64,000 nt of DNA. It comes from G963717155 sp963717155 (GTDB taxonomy: Bacteria > Actinomycetota > Thermoleophilia > Gaiellales > JALYLC01). This document shows positions 22,121 to 30,091 of this stretch, in pieces. Both the position numbers and the translations under genes were made by a program. The notes beneath the pieces are model-generated. The model ran no database searches. It was not told the origin of the DNA and worked only from the letters and a program-made list of their open reading frames with translations. Location of the stretch: positions 3,100,001 through 3,164,000 of the forward strand of contig OY970326.1 in the NCBI GenBank assembly GCA_963717155.1. Direction: 5' to 3'. How positions within the stretch are numbered: position 1 is the first letter of the stretch; each line of letters opens with the position of its first letter.

Positions 22121-22774
22121 ATGAACGCACGCACGCACGACCGTCTCTTCGCCGCCCTGGGGATCGCCTCGGTCGTCCTCGCGCTCGGGGGCCTGTTCAC
22201 CGGCATCGCCGCCGGGGCACCGTTCGTCACGCTCGGCAGCAGCCCGGCGAAGGTCGCGAGCGAGCTCGCGAAGCCAGCCGGCACGGGCGTCTGGATCGGC
22301 GCGTACATCCAGGTGCTGAGCCTCGGCGCGTTCCTCGCGTTCGCAGCCTGGGTGACGGCAAAGCTCGGCGGCGGCCTGCTCGGGACGATCGCCCGCAGCG
22401 CCGCGACGAGCTACGCGACGGTGACCACCGTCGCGCTCTGCGCCTGGGGTGCCGTGGACTTCCGCGCAGGCCACGGCATGGGCACGCAGCTGGCGACGGC
22501 ACTCGTCGACCTTCCCGAGGCACTGCTCATCGGGACATGGTTCCTGTTCGCCTTCTTCCTGCTCGCGATCGGCGGCCTCGCGCTGGGTGCAGCGCGCACG
22601 GCGCTCGGCTGGAGCGCGATCGCGTTCGCCCTCGTCACGCTCGTGGGCGCAACGATGCCGACGCGGGATCTCGGACAGTGGAGTGGCTGGCTCTGGTACG
22701 TCTGGATCGTCTGGGCCAGCATCTCGCTCGCCCGCGCGGAGCGCGCCGGGACGCCGGTGGTCGCCGTCGCGTAG
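22121..22774 (+). CDS. Multi-pass membrane protein, DUF4386-like
   Basis: A 217-residue protein with about six hydrophobic helices ('ALGIASVVLALGGLFTGIAA', 'YIQVLSLGAFLAFAAWV', 'WFLFAFFLLAIGGLALG' and others) and very few charged residues. The layout resembles DUF4386-type integral membrane proteins of unknown role. An excellent AAAGGAG site 10 bases before ATG 22121 fixes the start. It stands alone between the two-component system and the ECF41 locus and ends at a strong terminator. Confidence 0.75.
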   Translation: MNARTHDRLFAALGIASVVLALGGLFTGIAAGAPFVTLGSSPAKVASELAKPAGTGVWIGAYIQVLSLGAFLAFAAWVTAKLGGGLLGTIARSAATSYATVTTVALCAWGAVDFRAGHGMGTQLATALVDLPEALLIGTWFLFAFFLLAIGGLALGAARTALGWSAIAFALVTLVGATMPTRDLGQWSGWLWYVWIVWASISLARAERAGTPVVAVA

Positions 22775-22787
22775 CTCGATGGGAGCC

Positions 22788-22818
22788 GGTAGGGAAGGCG
22801 CGCGGCGCCTTCCCTACC
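22788..22818. terminator. Bidirectional terminator
   Basis: A perfect 14-bp stem GGTAGGGAAGGCGC (22788-22801) / GCGCCTTCCCTACC (22805-22818) closed by a 3-base loop. It is 14 bp after the membrane-protein stop and overlaps the stop of the convergent sigma factor gene, so it can serve both. Confidence 0.85.
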
Positions 22819-23719
22819 GCGCGTGTCGGCTCACGGCAGTCTCTCGCTCCACATGCGACAGCTTCTCGGGGTTGCGCACGAGGTAGAGCCCGGTTACGAG
22901 GCCGTCCTCGACCCGCATCGCCACGACGCCATCGATCTCGCCGTTGATCCGAACGATCAGAGCGGGGCCGCCATTGGCCTGTGCCGGCTCGAGCGACATC
23001 CCGGCGCGGACACTGTCAGAGGTCGCGGCGAAGAAGCGCGCCACGCTGTCGGCCCCCACGATGGGCCGCAACTGAGCCTGCTTGACTCCACCACCGTCAG
23101 TCAAGGCGACGACATCCGGCGCGAGGATATCGAGCAGGCTCTGCACATCGCCCGTCTCGACCGCGCGTTGGAACGCCTCGAGCGCAGCTCGGATCTCGGC
23201 TGGCGGAACGCTGCCACGCGGTCGGCGCGCGGCGACGTGTTCCCGCGCCCGGTGCGCGATCTGGCGCACTGCGGCCGAGCTCTTGTCGACTGCGTCCGCG
23301 ATCTCGTCGTACTGCAGATCGAACACCTCGCGCAGCACGAAGATCGCCCGTTCGGTCGGCGTGAGCGTCTCCAGCACCAGCAGCATCGCCATCGAGACGC
23401 TGTCAGCCAACTCGACGTCCTCGGCCACATCGGGAGCCGTCAGCAGCGGCTCGGGTAGCCAGGGCCCGACATAGGACTCCTTGCGCCGGCCGAGCATGCG
23501 CAGCCGGGTGAGCGCCTGCCGGGTGGCGATCGTGACCAGATACGCACGCGGGTTTAGCACCGTGTGGAGATCGACGTTCGCCCACCGGAGCCAAGTCTCC
23601 TGGAGAACATCTTCAGCATCGGCGGCCGAGCCGAGCATCTCGTAGGCCACGGTGAAGAGCAGGTCGCGGTGGGCGACGAACGCCTCGGTAGCGGGATCCG
23701 GACGGCCGCCGTCGCTCAT
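22814..23719 (-). CDS. ECF41-family RNA polymerase sigma factor
   Basis: A 301-residue extracytoplasmic-function sigma factor: region 2 ('AYEMLGSAADAEDVLQETWL'), region 4 ('LTPTERAIFVLREVFDLQYD', 'AAVRQIAHRAREHV') and an extra SnoaL-like C-terminal domain of about 100 residues. Two hallmarks of ECF41 are visible: 'DGGG' in the linker region and 'NPEKL' (family NPDKL) near the end. In this group the C-terminal extension replaces a separate anti-sigma factor. I place the start at ATG 23719, not the earlier in-frame codon at 23743, because its own -10 element sits at 23729-23732. Confidence 0.93.
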   Translation of the reverse strand: MSDGGRPDPATEAFVAHRDLLFTVAYEMLGSAADAEDVLQETWLRWANVDLHTVLNPRAYLVTIATRQALTRLRMLGRRKESYVGPWLPEPLLTAPDVAEDVELADSVSMAMLLVLETLTPTERAIFVLREVFDLQYDEIADAVDKSSAAVRQIAHRAREHVAARRPRGSVPPAEIRAALEAFQRAVETGDVQSLLDILAPDVVALTDGGGVKQAQLRPIVGADSVARFFAATSDSVRAGMSLEPAQANGGPALIVRINGEIDGVVAMRVEDGLVTGLYLVRNPEKLSHVERETAVSRHAR

Positions 23720-23728
23720 GCCCCTCAA

Positions 23729-23755
23729 GACACCCGGGCCCACTTTTTTGTGACA
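23729..23755 (-). promoter_or_regulatory. ECF41-type autoregulatory promoter
   Basis: On the minus strand TGTCACA (23749-23755), 16 bases, then TGTC (23729-23732). The published ECF41 consensus is TGTCACA-N16-CGTC, so this has one mismatch. The predicted transcript begins within a few bases of ATG 23719, nearly leaderless. Confidence 0.75.
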
Positions 23756-23804
23756 CCACGACGACGGCGACGACGAGATGACCCGACGCGCGCACCACGT
23801 GTGG

Positions 23805-23831
23805 TGTCACACGCGTCAGCGCGTCGGCATC
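23805..23831 (+). promoter_or_regulatory. ECF41-type promoter of the CMD-like gene
   Basis: TGTCACA (23805-23811), 16 bases, then CATC (23828-23831), one mismatch from the ECF41 consensus and the mirror of the promoter at 23729-23755. Start of transcription is expected near 23838, about 30 bases before ATG 23869. Confidence 0.75.
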
Positions 23832-23868
23832 TCATGGTCGACCAGTCAGGACAACAAAGGAGTGCACG

Positions 23869-24345
23869 ATGAACGCTCGCTTGAACCTCTCCGACAGCCC
23901 GCTCGCAGCCAGGTCCATGAAGCACATCGCCTCGGCGAGCAAGGTGATCATCGAGGAGTCGACGCTTCCGACCGCGACCCAGAACCTGGTGATGCTCCGC
24001 GCGAGTCAGATCAATGGCTGCGGCTTCTGCACCGACATCCACAGCAAGGACGCGGCGCACGCCGGGGAGACCTCGGTGCGCATCAACCTGGCCGCGGCCT
24101 GGCGGGAGTCCAACGTCTTTACCGACGCCGAGCGCGCCGCCCTGGATCTCACGGAGCAGGGCACGCGGATGGCTGACGCGGCGGGTGGCGTCACGGACGA
24201 GGCCTGGGCGACTGCCGCCAAGCACTACGACGAGGAGCAGCTCGCGGCGCTGGTGACGCTGATCGCCCTCATTAACGCCACCAACCGGCTGGGCGTCATG
24301 TCCCGGTTGGCCGGTGGCGACTACCGGCCCGGGCAGTTCGGATGA
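23869..24345 (+). CDS. Carboxymuconolactone decarboxylase/AhpD-like protein (ECF41 target)
   Basis: A 158-residue CMD-family protein with the AhpD-type redox motif C51-G-F-C54 and His58 ('NGCGFCTDIHSKD'), as in alkylhydroperoxidase-type members. It starts MNARLNLSDSPLA with AAAGGAG upstream. CMD genes are one of the classic partners of ECF41 sigma factors, and the promoter upstream matches the sigma factor's own. It is likely a thiol peroxidase/reductase-like protein used when that sigma factor is active; the natural substrate is unknown. Confidence 0.92.
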   Translation: MNARLNLSDSPLAARSMKHIASASKVIIEESTLPTATQNLVMLRASQINGCGFCTDIHSKDAAHAGETSVRINLAAAWRESNVFTDAERAALDLTEQGTRMADAAGGVTDEAWATAAKHYDEEQLAALVTLIALINATNRLGVMSRLAGGDYRPGQFG

Positions 24346-24362
24346 CCGGTACTACCTGGACG

Positions 24363-24386
24363 ACGTAAATTAACGTTTACGTAAAC
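24363..24386. promoter_or_regulatory. Palindromic AT-rich operator candidate (ACGTAAA repeats)
   Basis: GTTTACGTAAAC (24375-24386) is a perfect 12-bp palindrome. ACGTAAA also occurs at 24363-24369 and 24379-24385, 16 bases apart, and pairs with TTTACGT (24376-24382). It lies 22 bp upstream of the kinase-like gene in an otherwise GC-rich region. TetR-type dimers bind such sites; no regulator is adjacent. Confidence 0.5.
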
Positions 24387-24408
24387 TTATCGGTGGGAAG
24401 ATTCAGTC

Positions 24409-25050
24409 ATGGCTGTCTGGACGATCTCGGCGGAAGAGGGCACCGGAGCCGATCGGCTCGCGGCGAGGCTCGCGGCCGCAGCCGATGTGCCGTTGCTCGA
24501 TCGCAAGGCCCTCGCACTCCTTGCGGCAAGCCTCGATCCGAGCGTCGGCGACCTCGGTGCGATCGAGCAGCTCGAGAAGCGTTTCGGCAGCTGGCTCGTC
24601 CTCCTCGCTCTCGGGCTGCCATCCACGCCGGCTGCTGCGGATGCTGTCCACGAGCTGCAGCTCTACCGCACCCTCCCCGAGCTCGGACGCACCGTCACGG
24701 CAGAGGCGGCCCGCCAGCCGTGTGTGATCTTCGCACCCGCTGCATTCGCCGCCATGCCACAGCACCCCGCCGCCGTCCACATACGTCTGCGCGCGCCGCT
24801 CGAGTGGCGCATCGCGCGCTACGCGAGCGATCACATCGTCGACCGGCGCTGCGCCGAGAAGGCGGTGAGGCACGACGACCACCTCAAGCGAGCCTGGGTG
24901 AAGTCGCTGTATCACCTGGACATCCGCGACGGGTGCCGCTTCGCCGTCGTCCTCGATGTGAGCCGCTTCTCGCCCGAACGGCTCGTGGAGATCATGCTCG
25001 CTGCCGGCGGCTTCGCGACGGCCGAGGCCGCGGTCGCCTCCGAGGCCTAA
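24409..25050 (+). CDS. Cytidylate-kinase-like protein
   Basis: A 213-residue protein of the cytidylate-kinase-like group. N-terminal 'VWTISAEEGTGADRLAARLA' matches the 'ISREYGSGG' nucleotide-binding start of that family, followed by 'DVPLLDRKAL' and later 'VHIRLRAPLEWRIAR'. The GSGG loop has become GTGA, so phosphate binding may be altered. Known relatives are uncharacterised or act as nucleotide-sensing domains. It is preceded by a striking palindrome and converges with the MBL gene (4-bp overlap of the ends). Confidence 0.7.
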   Translation: MAVWTISAEEGTGADRLAARLAAAADVPLLDRKALALLAASLDPSVGDLGAIEQLEKRFGSWLVLLALGLPSTPAAADAVHELQLYRTLPELGRTVTAEAARQPCVIFAPAAFAAMPQHPAAVHIRLRAPLEWRIARYASDHIVDRRCAEKAVRHDDHLKRAWVKSLYHLDIRDGCRFAVVLDVSRFSPERLVEIMLAAGGFATAEAAVASEA

Positions 25051-25733
25051 TTGGCCACGGGCGGCGCGAGCAGCGCCACGACCGGGGCAGCGGGCGTGCC
25101 GAGCAGATCCTCGACGGTCGCCTCGCTCGACTCGAGGCGCTCGACCCGCGCGCCGAGCGCAGCGAGGAACGCGTCGGGGGGCTCGAGGAAGTTCACGGCA
25201 TCCGTGCGGTAGTGCATCGGGACGACCAGCCTCGGAGCGACCGATCGGACGAGATAGGCCGCCGCAGAGCCCCCGACGGTGGGGCCTCCGCCGATCGGCA
25301 CGACGAGCACGTCGACCTCACCGATTGCCGCCCGCTGCTCGGGTCGCAGCGCAGGCTGACCGAAGTCGCCGAGGTGGCAGAAGCGCAGGCCGCCGAGGGT
25401 GAAGCAGAAGATCGTGTTCGGACCGCGCTGGGTTCCTGCGACATCGTCGTGCTCGGAGGCGATCGCGACGACCTCGCCGATCGGCGACTCGAGCCGACCG
25501 GCGGTCGAGCGAAGGACGACCGGCGAGCCGTCGACGACCGAGACGTCGTTGTGATCGCCGTGCTCGTGCGTGACGAGCAGGAGATCGGCGCTGACGCCGG
25601 CGATCGGCGGATAGTGCCACTCGATGCCGCGCGCAGCGAGTCGCTCGCCCATCTCGCCGAACGGGTCGATGAACACGCTCTTGTCCGCGGTGATCTGGAA
25701 CGCCGACTGACCGAACCACTGAATGCGCGTCAT
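25047..25733 (-). CDS. Metallo-beta-lactamase-fold hydrolase (UPF0173/UlaG-like)
   Basis: A 228-residue metallohydrolase with the di-metal motif 'THEHGDHND' (about residues 55-63), further histidines in 'FCHLGDFG' and 'VVPMHYRTDA', and N-terminal 'IQWFGQSAFQI' as in the UlaG/UPF0173 group ('GHSAFLI'). It is probably cytoplasmic. That group includes L-ascorbate-6-phosphate lactonase, but most members have no known substrate. The downstream convergent gene overlaps by 4 bp. Confidence 0.85.
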   Translation of the reverse strand: MTRIQWFGQSAFQITADKSVFIDPFGEMGERLAARGIEWHYPPIAGVSADLLLVTHEHGDHNDVSVVDGSPVVLRSTAGRLESPIGEVVAIASEHDDVAGTQRGPNTIFCFTLGGLRFCHLGDFGQPALRPEQRAAIGEVDVLVVPIGGGPTVGGSAAAYLVRSVAPRLVVPMHYRTDAVNFLEPPDAFLAALGARVERLESSEATVEDLLGTPAAPVVALLAPPVAN

Positions 25734-25772
25734 CGCTGCACGCTACACCGAGCCGGCGGAGCCTCCCGGCGG

Positions 25773-27047
25773 CTACAGCTCGAACCGGTACACGTGCACG
25801 TCGTACGGTGCGAACCAGTCCGTGAAGCCGCCGTTCGCGACGGGGATCGGCCGCGGAATCTGGCTGCCCGGCAGACGAGGCAGCGGCGGCGGGTGCTGGA
25901 CGTACTCGAACAGCACCTCGCCGCGGGTCATCGCCGATCCGTTGGCCTTCTTCGGCAGCCCCACGAGATTGACCTGCGCCGTGTCGCCGCCGCGCTTCGC
26001 CACGATCACGTAGAGGTATCCCGAGTCGGTGTTGCGCCGGACGACGATCTCGATGTCCGAGCGGGCCGTCTTCGGTCTCACGTTCGCCGAGTCGTTGTCG
26101 ACGATCAGCGCAGGATGCAGCTCGGGCGACGTCAGCTCCTTGACGAGCGGCCGCAGCACCTGGCGCCAGAACGACCAGTTCCAGCCCGCCGCCGCATCTT
26201 CCGGGACACAGACCTCGGTCATGTGGCCGCCGAAGAACATGAGGCCTCGCGCGCCCTCGATGATCGCCTCGTAGGCCATGAACCGTTCCTGTCTGAGCGA
26301 CGGGAACCGGGGAACGATGTTGGGGTGATCCGCGGACGGCGCCGCGCCGCTCCACGCGATCTGCAGCGTCATCCAGATGGGCTTGGTGCCCGCCGCCTGC
26401 CGCATCTTCCGCGTCATGTCGCCGACGACGGTGATGTCAGGGTTCGAGGTGTCGGCGTGGATGCCCGGCGGGTAGGAGATGGGATAGATGTCGGCCCCGG
26501 TGATGTCGAAGGCGGGGCGATAGCCGGTCAGGTCCTTGACCGCTCCGCGGGGGGCCTGGATGATCACCAGCGGACGGCCGGGATCCAGCTGCTTCAGCTT
26601 CTTGTAGGCGCGCACGAGCGGCGCCGCGGGGATCTTGAACTTGCCGCGCAGCGGGTTCGCCGGCTCGTCTGCACCCTTCCAGACGCCGAGGCCGGCGTGG
26701 CCCTTGAAGTCGTTGACGATGTCGGTCATCAGCTTCTCGGGAACCGAGCCGGGGCTGGGCGGGTGGCTCGCGGTGTTCCCCAGCCACATCCAGCAGAGGA
26801 GGCCGGCCGACGCCGCGCCTTCGAGCCACGCGCGCTGCTGTGCGATCTGCGTGTCGAAGTCGGCGTTCGTCCAGGTCTCGATCCCGGTCCGGATCAGCCT
26901 CACGCCCGCGTCGGCGATCTCCGCAAGCCCCGACTTGCCGCTGGGCGCCTTCTTCCCGAGCGGCGGCGGATTGGAGACACCGATCGGGAAGACCTTCTTG
27001 CCGGCGACCACGAGGACACCGGTCGGGTCGAGCGTCACGCTGCTCAT
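25773..27047 (-). CDS. Putative TIM-barrel glycoside-hydrolase-like protein
   Basis: A 424-residue protein without a signal peptide. Segments such as 'LIRTGIETWTNADFDTQI', 'LGVWKGADEPANPLRG' (candidate acid/base Glu) and 'MFFGGHMTEVCVPEDAAAGW' are spaced as in glycoside-hydrolase TIM barrels, and an Asp/Tyr-rich beta domain forms the C-terminus. I do not recognise the exact family. Stop 25773 and start ATG 27047 are clear (CGGAGGTG upstream). It is divergent from the sugar dehydrogenase gene, so a carbohydrate role for the pair is reasonable but unproven. Confidence 0.6.
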   Translation of the reverse strand: MSSVTLDPTGVLVVAGKKVFPIGVSNPPPLGKKAPSGKSGLAEIADAGVRLIRTGIETWTNADFDTQIAQQRAWLEGAASAGLLCWMWLGNTASHPPSPGSVPEKLMTDIVNDFKGHAGLGVWKGADEPANPLRGKFKIPAAPLVRAYKKLKQLDPGRPLVIIQAPRGAVKDLTGYRPAFDITGADIYPISYPPGIHADTSNPDITVVGDMTRKMRQAAGTKPIWMTLQIAWSGAAPSADHPNIVPRFPSLRQERFMAYEAIIEGARGLMFFGGHMTEVCVPEDAAAGWNWSFWRQVLRPLVKELTSPELHPALIVDNDSANVRPKTARSDIEIVVRRNTDSGYLYVIVAKRGGDTAQVNLVGLPKKANGSAMTRGEVLFEYVQHPPPLPRLPGSQIPRPIPVANGGFTDWFAPYDVHVYRFEL

Positions 27048-27159
27048 CCGAACACCTCCGGAGGGATGCGGCGGGTTCGTGAGACCGTAACAGCTGGCCT
27101 AGGGTGGCGCTCTCGACCCCGGTTGCGTGACGGGAATTTCGCGCCGCTATGGTGCCCGG

Positions 27160-29067
27160 ATGGGTCGACCGCTCACGCGGCGCGTCCTTCCGGCCGCCGT
27201 TGCAATCGTGTGCGTCCTCGGCGTCGCCGCAGGTCTGGCGGAACGGGGTCAGGCCGCGCCGGGCCCGGTCCAGCTCGTCTCGATCGGGAAGTTCAACCAG
27301 CCCACGTTCGTCACGGCTCCGCCCGGCGACACCGCACGCGTGTTCGTCGTCGAGAAGCAGGGAACCGTGGAGGTTCTCCACGACGGCGTCGTGTCGAAGT
27401 TCCTCGACATCACGAGCCGGGTGACCACGAGCGGCACCGAGCAGGGTCTCCTGTCGATCGCGTTCGATCCCAACTACGCGACCAACGGGCTGCTGTACGC
27501 CGACTACACGACGAAGAGCCCGAGCGGCGACCTCGAGATCGACGAGTTCCACGCGACGGGCAACGCGGTCGACTCGGGCCCGCGCCAGGTGCTGCTGATC
27601 CCGCACATCGCGGCCCAGAACCACAACGGCGGCCAGCTGCAGTTCGGGCCGGATGGCGACCTGTACATCGGGACCGGCGACGGCGGCGACGAGGACGACT
27701 CGCTCGGCAACGGTCAGAACCCTGCGTCCCTGCTGGCCAAGATCCTCCGCATCGATCCCCACCAGAGCGGCGCAAGCGCGTACACCGTCCCGGCGGACAA
27801 CCCGGAACCATCGGGCCAGCGGTCCGGCTGGGCGCCCGAGGTGTACGCGATGGGCCTGCGCAACCCGTGGCGGTTCTCGTTCGATGGGCCCAGGTTGGTC
27901 ATCGCCGATGTCGGTCAGGACATGTACGAGGAGGTCGACGATCTGTCGGTAGCCGGCGCGCGCGGTGCGAACTTCGGCTGGAGCTGCTTCGAGGCGACCC
28001 ATCCCGGGCCGACCGCGGGGACGAACTGCCTGGCCGCCGGAACGACTGCGACACCCCCCGTCTTCGAGTACGACCACTCGGGCGGGCGCTGCTCGATCAC
28101 CGGAGGCGTCGTCGTCCACGACTTCTACCTGCCGGCGCTGGCGGGTCGCTACGTCTACGGCGACTACTGCTCCGGCGACCTCTACAGCTTTGCTCCTCCC
28201 ACGACCGACGGCGCGGCTGCGAGCGGCAACAGCCTGCTCGGGCTGAACGTCCCGGAGCTCTCGACGTTCGGCGTCGATGGCGCGGGCCACGTGTACGCCG
28301 CCTCGCTCGCCGGCAGCGTGTACCGGCTCGTCCAGAGCGGCGTCGCCGATGCACCTCCGGTGCCGTCGTTCACCGTCACCCCGAACCCGGCCACGGTCGG
28401 TCAGACGGTCAAGTTCGACGCCTCCGGATCGAGCGACCCGGACGGTCACATCGTGACCTACGCATGGGACCTGACCGGCGACGGCAAGACCGACACCACC
28501 GGGTCGAGCGCCTCGACGACGTTCGCCGCCGCAGGGACGCACGCGATCACGCTCACGGTCACCGACGACGGCGGCGTCTCGGCAAGCAAGACCGTGTCGC
28601 TCGTCGTGCACGCGGCTACGACGGGGGGCACGCCGGGCAACGGAGGTGGGTCGAACGGCGGGCAGGGCGGCGGCCCGAACGGTACGTCCAGACAGCTGGC
28701 GCACCTCGCCGGAACGGCGGTGCACGTGACTGCCGCACACCGCATCGCGAACGTCCTCCTGCATGGCGTGCGCGTCACGGTCAGGAGCAATGCGCGCGCA
28801 CACTGGACCGTGAGCCTGATCGTCGACCGAGCCACCGCGAAGCGCCTGCACATGCGGGTCGCAAAGGGGGTGAAGCTGATCTCGATCGGCAGCGCGAGCC
28901 GCCCGAAGCTCAGGAGCGGCACGCAGTCGATCGTCGTACACGTCAAGGCCAGCGTGCGGCCTGCGCTCCGTGGCCTTACGACGGTGCACCTGAGGGTGCG
29001 TGCGATCGCAATCTCCAGCTCGCACCGCGCGGCCACGACGTGGCGCGCGCTCGTCTTTCATCGGTGA
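27160..29067 (+). CDS. Secreted PQQ-dependent sugar-dehydrogenase-like beta-propeller with PKD domain
   Basis: About 635 residues: signal peptide ('RRVLPAAVAIVCVLGVAAGL'), a six-bladed propeller like soluble glucose/aldose dehydrogenases (about 45-405) and a PKD domain (about 410-490). A Gly/Asn linker and a basic beta-rich C-terminal module follow. The catalytic histidine is His155 in 'NHNGGQLQFGPDG', with 'IGTGDGG' and 'GLRNPWRFSF' as in the family. ATG 27160 is preferred over GTG 27127. The enzyme would oxidise sugars at the cell exterior; PKD suggests attachment to polysaccharide or cell surface. PQQ synthesis genes are not in the window. Confidence 0.88.
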   Translation: MGRPLTRRVLPAAVAIVCVLGVAAGLAERGQAAPGPVQLVSIGKFNQPTFVTAPPGDTARVFVVEKQGTVEVLHDGVVSKFLDITSRVTTSGTEQGLLSIAFDPNYATNGLLYADYTTKSPSGDLEIDEFHATGNAVDSGPRQVLLIPHIAAQNHNGGQLQFGPDGDLYIGTGDGGDEDDSLGNGQNPASLLAKILRIDPHQSGASAYTVPADNPEPSGQRSGWAPEVYAMGLRNPWRFSFDGPRLVIADVGQDMYEEVDDLSVAGARGANFGWSCFEATHPGPTAGTNCLAAGTTATPPVFEYDHSGGRCSITGGVVVHDFYLPALAGRYVYGDYCSGDLYSFAPPTTDGAAASGNSLLGLNVPELSTFGVDGAGHVYAASLAGSVYRLVQSGVADAPPVPSFTVTPNPATVGQTVKFDASGSSDPDGHIVTYAWDLTGDGKTDTTGSSASTTFAAAGTHAITLTVTDDGGVSASKTVSLVVHAATTGGTPGNGGGSNGGQGGGPNGTSRQLAHLAGTAVHVTAAHRIANVLLHGVRVTVRSNARAHWTVSLIVDRATAKRLHMRVAKGVKLISIGSASRPKLRSGTQSIVVHVKASVRPALRGLTTVHLRVRAIAISSSHRAATTWRALVFHR

Positions 29068-29071
29068 AGAA

Positions 29072-29097
29072 TGTACACGTCCGCTTCGACGTTTACA
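29072..29097. promoter_or_regulatory. Inverted repeat upstream of the R2-like gene
   Basis: TGTACACGTC (29072-29081) and GACGTTTACA (29088-29097) form a 9/10 inverted repeat with a 6-base spacer, 87 bp upstream of the diiron protein. It shares the GTTTAC half-site with the palindrome at 24375-24386, so one regulator may act on both. Confidence 0.4.
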
Positions 29098-29183
29098 CGG
29101 AAGATCGGTGAGCACGTCGGACCTGGGAGAACCGGCCTCCGCCGTGACACACGACCAATTGGATCGAGCTTCGAGAGGTATCG

Positions 29184-30077
29184 ATGACCGACCAGAACGA
29201 ACTACTCGTCCTCGACGACGAGGCCGAGGCAGCTGAGAGCGAGGCGCTCGAGCAGAGGCCCGAGGCGTACAGCGCGCTGTACGCGCACTGGGAGCGCAAC
29301 CAGTGGTCCGCCCTCGCGCTCGACCTGGAGACGGACAAGCGCAGCTTCGCGGCGCTGAGCCCCGAGGCGCAGGCGGGGATGGTGTGGATCTTCGCCCACC
29401 GGTTCCACGCCGAGTTCAACGTCGCCCGACTGCTCGCGCCCTTCCTGCTCGCCGCACCGAGCTACGACGTCCAGCTGCTGCTCGCGACCCAGGTCTCGGA
29501 CGAGCACCGCCACCTGCAGGCGGTGCTTCGCATCTACGAGGAGGTGTTCGGGGTCCAGGGCGGGATCGACGCCGTGCGCGAGGTAGCCGACCGGAACATG
29601 GACCTCGTCGCCGAGCGGCTGTACGAGCGCCTCGTCCACTACGTCGGGCACCTGTCGGTGAGCTCGGACGAGGACGACTTCCTCGCGGCCGTCGTCGTCT
29701 ACCACCTGCTGGCCGAGGGCGTGATCGCGCGCACGGCGCAGAACCTCGCTGCCAACCAGTACGAGCGGCTGTCGTTCCCCGGCCTCGCCGAGGGCCAGCG
29801 CCTCGTCGCCCGCGACGAGGCACGCCACATCGGGATCGGCGTGACCTACGTGCGGCAGCGCATGGAGCGAGACCCAGAGCGCACGCACGGCGTGATCACC
29901 CGCCTGCTCGAGGAGCTCCTCACGCTCTGGTCGGATCTGCTCGGGCCCGCGAGCGCCGAGATGACAGAGCTCGTGCGCAGCGGCTACGGGATCGAGCCGA
30001 TCGAGTTCTACCAGGAGGCGCTGCGACTGGTCCAGCTGCGCCTCGCATCCGTCGGGTACGACCTGGCCGCCGACTGA
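29184..30077 (+). CDS. R2-like diiron (ferritin-superfamily) protein
   Basis: A 297-residue helical protein related to ribonucleotide reductase R2 and R2-like oxidases. Carboxylate and histidine ligands appear in order on four helices: 'FAHRFHAEFNVARL', 'VSDEHRHLQAVL', 'YHLLAEGVIARTAQ' and 'ARDEARHIGIG', the two ExxH motifs of a diiron site. No R1 gene is nearby, so a ligand-binding oxidase or other oxygenase function is likelier than dNTP synthesis. A glycosyltransferase gene follows after 14 bp, probably in the same operon. Confidence 0.8.
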   Translation: MTDQNELLVLDDEAEAAESEALEQRPEAYSALYAHWERNQWSALALDLETDKRSFAALSPEAQAGMVWIFAHRFHAEFNVARLLAPFLLAAPSYDVQLLLATQVSDEHRHLQAVLRIYEEVFGVQGGIDAVREVADRNMDLVAERLYERLVHYVGHLSVSSDEDDFLAAVVVYHLLAEGVIARTAQNLAANQYERLSFPGLAEGQRLVARDEARHIGIGVTYVRQRMERDPERTHGVITRLLEELLTLWSDLLGPASAEMTELVRSGYGIEPIEFYQEALRLVQLRLASVGYDLAAD

Positions 30078-30091
30078 TCGAGCTTCAGCTC

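Noticed and set aside
24393..29111. Long frames on both strands (up to 1572 codons) across 24.4-29.1 kb
   Set aside because: Each overlaps several genes with clear families in other frames and contains only low-complexity Arg/Ala-rich sequence.
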